From contig UESW01005049.1 of assembly GCA_900491605.1 (NCBI GenBank), positions 310,001 to 374,000 on the forward strand: a stretch of DNA of 64,000 bases, written 5' to 3'. The DNA comes from Calamus simplicifolius (taxonomy: Eukaryota; Streptophyta; Magnoliopsida; Arecales; Arecaceae). Position 1 is the stretch's first letter. Each line of letters opens with the position of its first letter. Below the pieces are notes generated by a model. The model was not told the DNA's origin. It saw nothing but the letters and a program-made list of their open reading frames with translations, and ran no database searches. Of the stretch, positions 43,468 through 54,487 are shown in pieces. The position numbers and the translations under genes are program-made.

Positions 43468-44326
43468 ATGAGTGTGAACATCAATCTCAGAGGTATCCTA
43501 GAATCCAACAAGCTAACCGGACCTAATTTTCTGATTGGCTAAGGAATATCAAGATCATTCTATGATCTGAGAAATCCTATATGTCCTTGATGAGGCAGCA
43601 CCAGAGGTCCCACCTGCGGATGCTTCAAATGAAGTTCTTCTGGCATACAATTGGCATAGAGATGCTGAAGAGATGGCCACATGCTTGATGTTGGCATCTA
43701 TGTCACCAGATCTTCAAAAACAGCATGAGCATTTAAATGCTCATGAGATTTTGATGCACCTGCAAGAGTTGTTTGGTGCACAATCTCGCTATGAGAGGTT
43801 TCAAACCTCCAAAGAGCTGTTTCAGTGCAAAATGACTGAGGGTTCATCAGCGGGTGAACACGTGCTGAAAATGATCAATTTGATTGAGAAGTTAGCGCGA
43901 TTGGGTTTCGTAATGGACCATGAACTGAGTATCGACTTGGTTTTACAGTCATTGCCTCCTAGCTATTCGTATTTTGTGTTGAATTTCAACATGAACAGAC
44001 TTGAGGCTACATTGCCAGAGCTTGCAAATATGCTGACTAATGCTGAGCCTAGCATCAAAAAGGATAAAGGGAAATTGATGGTTGTAGAATCTTCAGGCAC
44101 TCAGAAGAAGCATCTGAAGAAGAATAAGGCCCAAAAGGCCAAGACAACCAAGCGAACAAAAGGCATTAAGAAGAATATAGCCAAGAAGGATGCAGCCAAA
44201 GGAAAATGTCACTTCTGTAACAAGGATGGGCACTGGAAGCGTAACTGCAGGGCTTATTTGGCAAGTCTAAAAGAAAAGAAACATACTGATGCTTCAACAT
44301 CAGGTACATTCATAATTGAGATGTAA
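43468..44326 (+). pseudogene. gag: copia-1 Gag
   Basis: ATG 43468 reads MSVNINLRGILESNKLTGPN, the usual start of these Gags, then a one-base shift at about 43540. The main frame, 43673-44326, covers the UBN2-type capsid region (LQELFGAQSRYERFQTSKEL, LVLQSLPPSYSYF), a lysine-rich linker and a CCHC knuckle (CHFCNKDGHWKRNC), ending at 44326. Gag coats element RNA. The start agrees with the first in-frame Met after the leader. Confidence 0.92.
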
Positions 44327-44329
44327 TCT

Positions 44330-45521
44330 TCTATTACTTCTTATTCCACTTGGGTATTGGATTCTGGTTGTGGGTCTCATATTTGTACTAATATGCAGAT
44401 GATAAGAAACAGTAGAAGACTGGGAAAGGATGAAGTGATTCTGCGCATGGAAAATGGAGCAAAGGTTGCTGCATTAGCTGTAGGAATTTGCTTTTTCTTT
44501 TCCCACAGGGCTTGAAATAGAACTTAGTAATTGTTACTTTGTGTCGAACATAACAAAGAATATCATATCCGTTTCATGTTTAGTAATGAATGGGTACTCT
44601 TTTGAAATAGGAAATAATGGTATTTCTATTTTTCGGAACAAAATGTTCTTTGGTTCTGCTAAATTGTTCAACGAAATTTATGTTCTTAATCTTCAAGCCC
44701 CTATTCTCAATATTGAATCAAAAAGATTAAAATCAAATAATTCTTGGGATTCATACCTATGGCATTATCATTTAAGCCATATAAATGAAACTCGTTTAAC
44801 GAAGTTACATAAAGATGGATACTTGGGCTCATTCGATTGGGAATCATTTGAGGAATGCGAGTCATGCTTACTTGGCAAGATGACCAAGTCACCTTTTACC
44901 GGAAAAGGCGAGCGAGCAACTGAATGTTTGGGTTTAGTACATTCGGATGTATGTGGACCCATCAACATTCAAGCCATAGGAGGTTTTTCTTATTTCATCA
45001 CGTTCATAGATGACCAAGTAGATATGGTTATATATCTGATGAAGCACAAATCTAAAGCCTTTGAAAAGTTCAAAGAATTTAGATGTGAAGTAGAAAAACA
45101 AAATGACAAGAGTATTAAGATACTTCGATCAGATCGAGGTGGTGAATACTTAAGCCATGAGTTCATAGATTATTTGAAGGAGAATGGAATTCTTCCTCAA
45201 TGGACTCCTCCTGGTACACCACAGCATAATGGTGTATCAGAAAGGAGAAATCGTACACTGTTAGATATGGTACGTTTCATGATGAGCCTTGCAGATCTTT
45301 CAAAAATGTTTTGGGGTTATGCGCTAGAAACTGCCGAATATACCTTAAACCGAGTTCCATCTAAATCGGTCAACTCCACTCCCTATGAGATATGGTATGG
45401 AAAGAAACCATCCCTTAATCATTTAAGGGTTTGGGGCTGTTACGCTTATGTGAAGCGTAATGAATCAGACAAGCTAGAAGCTAGATCTGATAAATGCAAT
45501 TTTGTGGGATATCCAAAATAA
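44330..45521 (+). pseudogene. pol: copia-1 protease and integrase
   Basis: Protease site STWVLDSGCGSHIC lies at about 44350, but a stop near 44515 separates it from the rest. The frame 44541-45521 carries the pre-integrase region (LWHYHLSHINETRL ... CESCLLGKM, the HHCC finger), integrase core acidic residues in LVHSDVCGPI, ILRSDRGGEYLS and HNGVSERRNRTLLDMVR, and the C-terminal WYGKKPSLNHLRVWGC. The segment after the first Asp (IDDQVDMVIYLMKHKS) has lost a conserved Ser-Arg-Tyr stretch. It ends in TAA at 45521 where the polyprotein should continue. Confidence 0.92.
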
Positions 45522-46380
45522 ATAAAAGGATATTACTTCTACCACCCACTTGAGAAAAAGGTGTTTGTCTCAAGACATGCCATATTTCTAGAGAATGAGA
45601 TTCTCACAATGGGTAGTGGGAGTAAGATTGAACTTAGTGAAGCTCAAGAACCACAAATTAATATTGACCCATTAGATGGAATGGAGCATATGCCGAATAT
45701 AGTGGGAGTTGAGCAGGAGACTCAACCTACATTCAGGCAGACATTGCATGAAAAGCAACAGGTGGCTCCAAGTACACACCAGCTACGTAGATCTAGTAGG
45801 ACAATTCGCATCCCTAAGAAATATGCATTTCTTATAGAGGATGATGAGCCTACCAACTACAAGGAGGCAATGTCTAATATTGACTCTGAGAGATGGCTTG
45901 AGGCCATGAAATCTGAGATGGACTCCATGACAACCAGGTATGGACCTTGGTTGATCCACCTGAAGGGGTAAAACCCATTGGGTGCAAATGGGTTTTCAAG
46001 AAGAAGACTGACATGGATGGTAATGTGATTACCTATAAGGCAAGGCTAGTTGCAAAAGGTTACAAGCAAAGACAAGGTGTTGACTTTGATGAAACCTTTT
46101 CACCTGTAGCCATGCATAAGTCCATAAGGATTTTGCTTGCAATAGCAGCATATTTTGACTATGAGATCTGGCAGATGGATGTCAAGACTGCCTTCCTAAA
46201 TAGAAATTTAGAGGAGGATGTGTATATGACACAACCAGAGGGTTTTGAATCATAGATCCTAAGAAAGTATGCAAGCTACAAAGGTCTATTTATGGACTTA
46301 AGCAAGCCTCTAGAAGTTGAAACATCCGATTTGATGTGATAATCAAGAGTTTAATTTTATCAAAAACGAGGATGATCCAT
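45522..46380 (+). pseudogene. pol: copia-1 reverse transcriptase, N-terminal half
   Basis: Linker with RRSSRTIRIPKKYAFLIEDD, then RT motif A region (PIGCKWVFKKKTDMDGNVIT, KARLVAKGYKQRQGVDF, FSPVAMHKSIRILLAIAA, WQMDVKTAFLNRNLEEDVYM). Lesions: a frameshift near 45945, TAG at about 46253, and multiple stops at 46255-46380. Confidence 0.92.
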
Positions 46381-47413
46381 GTGTGTACAAGAAGGTTAGT
46401 GGGAGTGATATTGTTTTCTTGATATTATATGTGGATGACATATTATTAATAGGAAATAATGTATCCTTCCTTAAAGAAGTGAAGGATTGGTTGTCAGGTA
46501 AATTCTCCATGAAGGATTTGGGAGAAGCAGCCTATATACTTGGTATAAAGATCTATAGAGATAGATCTAGAAGGTTGCTTGGATTGACCCAATCCACGTA
46601 CATAGAGAAGATGCTAAAGCGGTTTAGCATGGAGGAATCCAAGAAGGGATTCCTGCCAATGTCGCATGGTATACATCTCTCCAAGGACATGAGTCCTAAG
46701 ACCCAAGAAGAAAGAGAGTACATGGATAGGATACCATACGCATCAGCAATTGGATCCATTATGTATGCGATGCTATGTACGAGGCCTGATGTTTCTTATG
46801 CCTTGAGTATCACGAGTAGATATCAAGCAAATCCTGGTGAGAAACATTGGATGGCAGTCAAGAATATCCTTAAGTACTTGCGAAGAACTAAGGATATGTT
46901 CTTGGTTTATGGAGGACCCGATCTTATAGTTCGAGGTTACACGGATTCTAGTTTTAGTCTGATGGAGATGATTATAAATCACAATCAGGCTATGTGTTCA
47001 CACTCAATGGTGGTGCAGTCAGCTGGAAGAGTTTCAAGCAGGAGACGACCGCCGACTCTACAACTGAAGCCGAGTACATTGCAGCATCAGATGCAGCTAA
47101 AGAAGCAGTTTGGATCAAAAAGTTTATCACTGAACTTGGAGTGGTTCCAAGCATTGTTAATCCAATATTCTTGTATTGTGATAACAATGGAGCTATTGCG
47201 CAAGCCAAGGAGCCAAGGTCTCATCAGAGGTCCAAACATGTACTTAGAAGATATCATGTAATTAGAGAAATCATTGGACGAAATGATATAAAAATAGAAC
47301 GAGTCCCCAAGGATGACAATATTGCCGATCCGTTCACTAAAGTCCTGCCGCAGCAGAAGCATGATAGTCATGCTGAGTCACTTGGTATTAGATACATGGG
47401 TGATTGGCTCTAG
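46381..47413 (+). pseudogene. pol: copia-1 RT C-terminal half and RNase H
   Basis: The catalytic YVDD is intact (LILYVDDILLIGNN), followed by MKDLGEAAYILGIKIYRDRS and RPDVSYALSITSRYQANPG. A frameshift near 46965 leads into RNase H (NGGAVSWKSFKQETTADSTT, EAEYIAASDAAKEAVWI, YCDNNGAIAQAKEPRSHQRS), ending GIRYMGDWL at 47413. It would have copied RNA to DNA; lesions inactivate it. Confidence 0.93.
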
Positions 47414-47416
47414 TGC

Positions 47417-47427
47417 AAGTGGGAGAT
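47417..47427 (+). promoter_or_regulatory. copia-1 polypurine tract
   Basis: AAGTGGGAGAT directly before the 3' LTR. Confidence 0.85.
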
Positions 47428-49635
47428 TGTTAGTGTGTGCCCTAGATCCAATTGGATAAGATGCTAGTTTGTACACATTTCTTTATGAATGCAAATCAAA
47501 TTTATTGGTTTCTTTATCTATCAGATATATATATATATATATATATATTAGATATATTTTTCCTATGAGATAAAGTCCAAAAGAATGCGAACTGTGCATA
47601 TGGAATTTGTAATAGAGATTACAAATTGTGAGATCCAAAATTGCACATTATGGTTCGATTCTTTAAACTTCCCTAGTCGATGCGTAGACAGGATTGGACA
47701 CTGTCGAACGCCGTTGAGACTAGCACACATTGCATATCTTCACCCTTGTGGTGTGTAGCTGATCTTGCAAGCTGAAGTATGAAGATACTTGGATATGGTG
47801 TGTGATGTTCGTTATTGTAACGATACATTGGATGACCCGCACAGAGATCCCATATGGATATTCTATATAGTGTCGATGGTTGATCTTTGATGATGGTGGT
47901 GCGAGTGATCCTTTGACTTGAGATCTTCATTGCACCTTATGTGTGGAATATCATGCTTTGACGACATGCAAACGTCGCTCTAGCCACGGATGGCAAATAT
48001 GGTGTCGATTGGGTATGATATGAAGCACATGAAGGTGGTGTTTGATCAAGACAGGATTCGTCTCCCTTGATAGAAAGGGTTATATCCCACGGCCACTTGA
48101 TGGATTAAATTGACTGTTAAATCCTTGCAAGGTTGAGTTGGAATTCGAAATGGTTTCGAAGTTCTAATTCATATGAGTCAATTTTTCTGAGATCAAGTAA
48201 ACAAAGATCAATTATATGGTTGACACATTCCATACCACTAATTGATCTGGGATATGTGACGAAGGGATTGAATCGTACGGTAACCGTTCATGGACAGGTA
48301 TTGATGACCACGTCAACAAACCCTTAACACTTGGGTGGTCATGATGCTTTGCTAGAGGCCGCTCATGATCTATAATCATGGATTCTTTGACTTAATCAAA
48401 GAGTTGATTTGGTTAAAGAATTGACTTGGACAAGGTGTTGATCAAGTCATCCTTAGGGTCAATATTAGGGACATGATTATTACCACGTGTCAAGGGACCT
48501 AATGGGTCACATGCATTAAGAAGATTTTGGAGGAAGTTAAAATGGGAATTAAGTTGGACTTAATTCAAATCAGATAACCAATAAATTAGGATTGGATTTG
48601 ACTCAATCTTAATGAGAGAACATGAAATTGATGAATAGGATTCATTATAGAGAAAAGAATTTTTTGTTCAAAGAGAGACTTTTGTACATGAGATGTACAT
48701 ATGAAATCCATTAATTAGGCTTGATCCATGTGATGGATGGCTTAGATTAATTGAGATTAATAATATGGTATTTAATTGGGTCCATATGATGGCATGATTT
48801 GATTCATGGAAACCTAATTAAACCGAAGGCTGAGATCGTGCCATGTGGAGGATGGATCCATGCCCATGTGATGGACATGACCCATCTCCACGTCATGGAG
48901 TGAACCCCATGATTTGTGGCGTTCTCATGAAGCCAAATTCAAGGTTGCGACGTTGGTTTCATGGGATAACCAATTTTCTAATTTTTAGGGATATGGTTTG
49001 GTGGTTGTAATCTTAACATTATCATGATAGCAAATATCCTAAATTTGTTAGGATAATTGTTATCAACTTGATAAGGTTGAATGGTTAGGTGGTTGTGATA
49101 AAATCCCTTTTTTTATGGAACCACACAACCTTCTTTTCATGTATAAAAGGGAGAGAAATACCCCCTTCGAGATATACACAGAACTCCTCTTCTCTCTCTC
49201 TTGGATGCCTAACACCTCCTTTCTCTCTCTAGGATGTCCCTTTCTCTCTCTTGATTGATCAAGATTTGATCTTGATCAAGAAATCCTTTTTTGATTTGGA
49301 AAATCAATAGAAAAGAAAAGAGGCGCTAGCACCCCTCGCAAAAAGGTTATCATCCAATCCTGAGAGGACATCATCCAAAGATCTTCACGTGGATCACCAT
49401 TAGAGGCCGGACGCATGGACGGCTAGTGGTAAATCGTTTACCGGCTTCATCGGGCATCATCCCCAATAAAGAACACAGGTATGATCTATTAAAATAATCA
49501 TGTGTTATTTCTTTTTAACTGAATCTGTTCCCTGAGGATCTTGGGCTTTGGGAATTAAATTCGTATTTATTTTTTTTATTTTCTACTGCGTGTTATATGA
49601 ATTTGATTCATATATAACATACAAAATTCCCAACA
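47428..49635 (+). repeat. copia-1 3' LTR
   Basis: 2208 bp, TGTTAGTGTG...AATTCCCAACA, uninterrupted, so it serves as the template for assembling the split 5' LTR. It includes a TA microsatellite (47525-47548) at the point where copy B entered the 5' LTR, and a TATA box at 49142-49149. Confidence 0.95.
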
Positions 49636-50269
49636 GGCACATCGCAAGAAAGATTCGGATCTGCTTGTAATCAACTCTTACACAGAGCGGTAACTCATGT
49701 CTTACTGCTTCAATGATGATGGGATGCAACATCACTTTCATGAACTGGAATGTAACATGCTTATGTTTTTTGGGCCCCCTCTCTTTTAAGTAAATATATA
49801 GGGGGCAGCAGTTTCTATTCTTAACCTTACTGCACCTTGAAATGTCACTATTGTACATTTCGGGTATGGTCCTTAGTAAACATATATGTTGTATTTGGCG
49901 CATCAGCATACCTGTGCTGATCAATCTCAGTTATTCTGCGATTAAACTTGCATATGTTCTAATGTTTCATAAATTGTCCGTGCCCTTGTAACTTCGTGTA
50001 TGAGGAGTCCAAATTTTTAGGTTGTAGCAACCACTGAGAATAAAGACCTGACCTTAATTTGCAAGCTTGCTGATCATATTTTTGTTTACTTTGATGTCTC
50101 TGCAAATCTACTTAGATATCTCTGCAACCTTAGTTTTCTTTATAAACCAGCAATGGAGTTGTGGGTGTAGAATTGTTTCAACTGTTACATCTCTACTAGT
50201 GTCAGGACTGGCTGTTTTTCTTTTTAATGTTTGGGGACATGATTATTTGGATAAGTTGAAATGATTATT
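49636..50269 (+). other. Host flank after copia-1, possible gene end
   Basis: The first ~60 bases read AHRKKDSDLLVINSYTER and stop in one frame. Joined to 13500-13576 across the insertion, a different frame reads KVLDAQGRWHIARKIRICL and stop. Either might be the tail of a coding exon followed by a 3' UTR, but neither is recognised. No other gene is supported. Confidence 0.25.
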
Positions 50270-52110
50270 TAGTTGTTTTCCATTACGACACCCCAGTTAT
50301 AAAACTACGACACCCATTCATAAAACATTTAAAGTTTATGTTCCAACCCTTAAAACCTGGAATACCTTTCTTACGTGGCTTGGTTTATGACTCCTAAAGT
50401 GCCATAACATGCTACGAATGCTAGAAGATTATTGATATAGGCTAAAATATGATTATGACACCCTAGCTAAAAAATTATAACACCCTAGTTAAAAGATTAT
50501 GATATTCCTATAGAAAACATGAAACTAAAGGTATTGACCCCTCCTATCAGGAATACCCATCGCTTCAGAACTGAGTTATGACTTTCAGAATATCATAATA
50601 TGCCACAAATGCTAGAAGATTACTAATATAGGCCAAAAAAAAATTATGATATCTTAGTTTTAAAATTATGACACCCTAGTTAGAAACCTACGACAACCAT
50701 TCAGAAAATGTTAAGGCAAAGAATCCAAACACCCTAAAAAGATTTCTGATATAAGCAAAAAAATTAGAACTCCTATATTCATGGTGGCATCCAGAAGCTG
50801 AGTCTGTGATTCTTGCTCCATCTGCAAAGTGGGCAAGAATAAAAAAATGCTTAGTTCAGTAAGCAAGACAAGCTAAAAAATTGAATGACTAACTGCATCA
50901 TACACACTAAGTTCAAGATCATCATGCATGAAGCAAATTATTGAGCTTGAAAAAGAAATAAATATCCTGATTTAACCTATTTTTTAAACATAATGAGTGC
51001 AGGCCACACAGTTTAGTCAAATGAATCTAGAATCTTACATGTCTTAAAAAATATTTAATGGTTTCTTGCATTAGGTTCGATTCATTCTCATGCTAAACAA
51101 GATGGTTAGGGAAAGTGTCATACGAAAGCAATCACTGAAAATTTCACCCAGCAACAAAATTTACTATACCAGTACCCTCTCAAGTTATGGGATAAGTAAG
51201 TAAACAGGATTACGGCACCTTAGTTATAAAATTATTACAGCCTAGTTAAAAACATATGACATCTATTCATAAAAGGTTAAGGCAAATGTTTCATTCCCTA
51301 ATTCCTAAAATACCTATCATACCTGGCTTAGATTATGACTCTCTATATATCATAACATGCCACGAATGCTAGAATATTATTGATATAGGCCAAAAAAAGT
51401 TACGATACTCTAATTTTAAAATTACGATATTCTAGTTAGAAACCTATAACACCCATTCAGAAAACATAAGGCAAAGGATCCAGACACTTTAGGAAGATTT
51501 CTGATATAAGCCGAAAAAAGATTACAACACCCCAATTATAAAATTATGACTCTCTAGTTAGAAACCTACGATATCCATTTAGAAAATGTTAAGGCAAAGG
51601 ATCCAAACACCTAAGAAAAATTTCTGATATAAGCCAAACAAATTACGACACCTCAGTTGTAAAATTATGATACTCTAGTTAGAAACCTACAACACGCATT
51701 CAAAAACTGTTAAGGTAAAGGATCTAAACACCTAGGAAGATTTCAGATATAGGCCAAAAAAAATTACAACACCCCAATTGTAACATTACGACACCCATTC
51801 AGAAAATGTTAAGGTTTATATTCTAACCTCTAAAACCTGGACTACCTATCATACATGGCTTGGTTTATGACTCTCAAAGTGTTATAACATGCCACGAATG
51901 CTAAAAAATTACTGATATAGGCCAAAATAAGATTACGACATCCTAGTTCAAAAAGTATGATAACATAGTTAAAAGATTATGACATCTATACAAAAAATAT
52001 GAAACTAAAGGTATTAACTCCTCCTAATAGGAATATCCATCACTTGTGGACTGAGTTATGACTCCTAGAATATCATAACAAGCCACGGATGCTAAATGAG
52101 TATTATATGG
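50270..52110. repeat. Degenerate tandem repeats built on 'attacgacacccta'
   Basis: Phrases such as ATTACGACACCCTAGTT, AAAACCTACGACACCCATTC, AAAATGTTAAGGCAAAGGAT, AAACACCTAGGAAGATTTC and GATATAGGCCAAAAAA recur in the same order many times, giving a higher unit of about 110-140 bp and a coarser one of several hundred. Divergence between units is large. No ORF of note. Confidence 0.75.
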
Positions 52111-52898
52111 TTTCCTAATGCATTAACTTTCTTTAATTATCAAAATAATTTATGTAATAAAGGAACTATAAAAAGATACATAAACAATATTCTGTAAAGG
52201 ATTTTTTACTTCCTTTTAGGGATGACATTTTTTTCTGAAGTTATTGAAGAAGTATTCATTAGCTTATTCCAACCTCAAACCAAAACTATTTCTTATGCTT
52301 GAAACTCATAGCATTTTTCAAAGCTAGGAAGAAGCTTATATTACCATTCAAAAACTAATTCCTTAGACTGGACTCTCAGAGCATATTTCAGAGCAAGAAA
52401 GAATCTTGCTTCAACCTTAGACTGATTTCTTATACCTGAAAGCCAGAGCCAGAAATAATGCTTTAGAATTAGAAAAGGTTTTCTATCAACAAAATCCAAG
52501 CAAGATGGCAGGTAGAAGTAGGTTGGAGGGAAAGGACATTTTGGCTTCATATAAATTTAAAAAAAAGGCTAAACATGTATTAATGCACGTCACGCTTAAA
52601 ACTTAAGATTGTATCCCTATTATCCCATCCTATCACGTCAAGCTATGTAGGATCTATATGGACCAACAAGGAGGGACGATGTAGCCCATATAGGATTTGC
52701 TGCACCGTTGGTGGTGTACAAACACTTTTCTTGAGCAGTTTGTACCTTTCCATATTTGCATATGCGCCACCCAAAGCAGTGCGCAGCCCAGTTGAACCCT
52801 CAACCTAAAGCCTTCTGAACTGAGACCACTATAATAGATGAGAGTGTAGGGCTGTTGGTCGGGTCCATCATTTATGAACACTGAGAAACTCTTGCTAC
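52111..52898. other. Host sequence, no gene supported
   Basis: AT-rich sequence with short chance ORFs only (for example 52341-52550 and 52654-52965 on the minus strand, no recognisable content). Confidence 0.4.
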
Positions 52899-52935
52899 AT
52901 TGGGGGCGGTGCAGCTCATGCGCACTGCCCCCAAT
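52899..52935. repeat. Inverted repeat, 14-bp stem
   Basis: ATTGGGGGCGGTGC, nine-base loop, GCACTGCCCCCAAT: one mismatch that would be G-U in RNA. Related GGTGCAGC motifs lie nearby (52700 and 53020), so it may be the core of a small hairpin element. No TIR or target duplication was identified. Confidence 0.6.
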
Positions 52936-53168
52936 GATTGGTGCATGGTACATGCACATGTGCATGCCAAGGGTAAGAGTATTTTTTTTTCTTTAGTATG
53001 CGTGCACTAATTATTAGGTATGGTGCAGCTCTTTCTGCATCGCTTGCGGTGCAACAAGACTTCCTCATCAACACTGGTCCAAGCGGTATGAAATAGAGAC
53101 ACCCATAGCCCCCAGTTCAATCCGAACCAACTGAAACATGAGGGTGAGGGAGAGAGAGCCAAAGTAAA

Positions 53169-53310
53169 ATGAGAGAAGAGGAGCTACGGTGGCGCCAAAT
53201 TCAGGAGTGGTATCCCATCTTCAAACCTTATACCATCCACACCCTCTTCCACCTGCTCCCCGATTTCTTTCTTCGTTACCTCCAAGGCCTCCCCCTCAAC
53301 CCTCATACTG
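53169..53310 (+). CDS. Possible first exon of an unidentified host gene
   Basis: ATG 53169 opens 57 codons: MREEELRWRQIQEWYPIFKP, then YTIHTLFHLLPDFFLRYLQG, then LPLNPHTEG. Composition looks like real protein, with an aromatic hydrophobic patch. The sequence CTGAAGGTGATG at about 53306-53317 offers a splice donor (AAG/GTGATG) before the frame meets a stop at 53341. If so the first intron holds the CACTA element. I recognise no family and see no downstream exon in the window. Confidence 0.35.
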
Positions 53311-53459
53311 AAGGTGATGGTGACAAAACATTCCATTAATAAATAAGTATTTTGATACATGGCCTAATTAACTCTCATTAAGTAATAATTTTTAGTGAGA
53401 TATAATTGCTAAAATAATGGCAAAGAATGGTTATTAGGAGTTCGCCTGCCATCACTACT

Positions 53460-53609
53460 AAAAAAGTTAAATAGACTACAGTATGTTTTAGAAAAAAGAC
53501 TATGTTTTTCATAAAAAAATGTAGTCTAATATTTTAGACTAAGTTTTCAAAAAATTTTACAAATTAAAAGACTGCATCTTTTATTAAAATGTAGTCTTAT
53601 ATTATCTTA
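53460..53609. repeat. Left part of the ~50-bp 'agtcttatattatctta' repeat
   Basis: AAAAGACTRCATYTTTTATT and AATGTAGTCTTATATTATCTTA repeat here and continue to the right of the CACTA element at 60114-60310. The CACTA insertion therefore split one array. TTA at 53607-53609 is the target duplication. Confidence 0.75.
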
Positions 53610-53622
53610 CACTACAAGAAAA
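53610..53622 (+). repeat. CACTA left terminal inverted repeat
   Basis: CACTACAAGAAAA, preceded by TTA. Confidence 0.95.
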
Positions 53623-53629
53623 AAAAAAT

Positions 53630-54310
53630 ATTGCGACGCCCAAATGCGTCGCTAATGCATCGCTAAACATGCTATTGCAATGCATTAGCGATGCAATGAC
53701 TGTGTCGCTGAGTATCTCGTCGCAACCACAATTTGTTGCAATTGCGTCACAAAACAGTGACTCTCTGCGACGCAGAGATGCATCGCAATATTGCGACGCA
53801 GAAAAATGCGTCGCTAAATTTAAAACTAAATTTTAATATTTTAAATATTAATATTAAATATTGCGATGCATTCAATTGTGTTGTAATATTGCGACGCATT
53901 TAGCTACGTCGCAATATTTAATAATAATATTTTAAATATAATAGCGACGCAATATTAGTCGCTAATGCGTCGCTAATAAATTTTTTTTAAAATATTACGA
54001 TGCCAGGTCACTGCGTCGTAATATTTATTAATAATATTTTAGATATATTAGCGACGCAATTTTAGTCGCTAATACATCGCTAATTTAATTTTTTTAAAAA
54101 TATTGCGACGCCAGATCGTTGCGTCACAATATTTAATAGTAATATTATGAAAATATTAGCGATGCAATTTGAGTCACTAATGCGTCGCTAATTAATTTTT
54201 TTTAAAATATTGCGACACCAGCTCATTGCATCGTAATATTTAATAATAATATTTTAAAAATATTAGCGATGCAATTGCAGTCGCTAATGCGTCGCTAAAT
54301 AAATATTTTT
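53630..54310. repeat. Left subterminal repeats (GCGTCGCTAAT / TTGCGACGC)
   Basis: At least 15 short copies of the GCGACGCA/TGCGTCGC motif in both orientations, some mutated to GCGATGCA or GCATCGC, which are C-to-T or G-to-A changes at CpG. Larger units of ~110 bp repeat here (TTTTAAAATATTGCGACGCC...). Confidence 0.9.
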
Positions 54311-54487
54311 TTAAAAAAATAAAAATTAAAAAATTAAAATGGTTAATACAATTTCGTTACATTTAAATATTGATCGAAACATTATTCACTCATATTGATC
54401 CAAACAATAATCATTCAATTTACAAAATAAATAATATATTAAAATTTTGAAGTTTTCATGTACAACATATAAAAAGAAAAAAATACA

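Larger units (their letters stand above)
13577..49635 (+). mobile_element. Ty1/copia element 'copia-1', split by two nested elements
   Basis: Removing the insertions 13693-29129 and 29230-39751 (plus one target copy each) leaves a normal copia element: 5' LTR about 2234 bp, leader, gag, protease, integrase, RT, RNase H, PPT and a 2208-bp 3' LTR. Gene order protease-integrase-RT fixes it as Ty1/copia. Its LTRs differ at roughly one base in twenty in stretches compared by eye. Several frameshifts and stops make it non-functional. Target duplication ggcat/ggcac is four of five. Confidence 0.93.

Noticed and set aside
53453..53465. CACTACTAAAAAA as the terminus of a second CACTA element
   Set aside because: No matching TTTTTTAGTAGTG end was found to the right up to about 60600, and no second target duplication.
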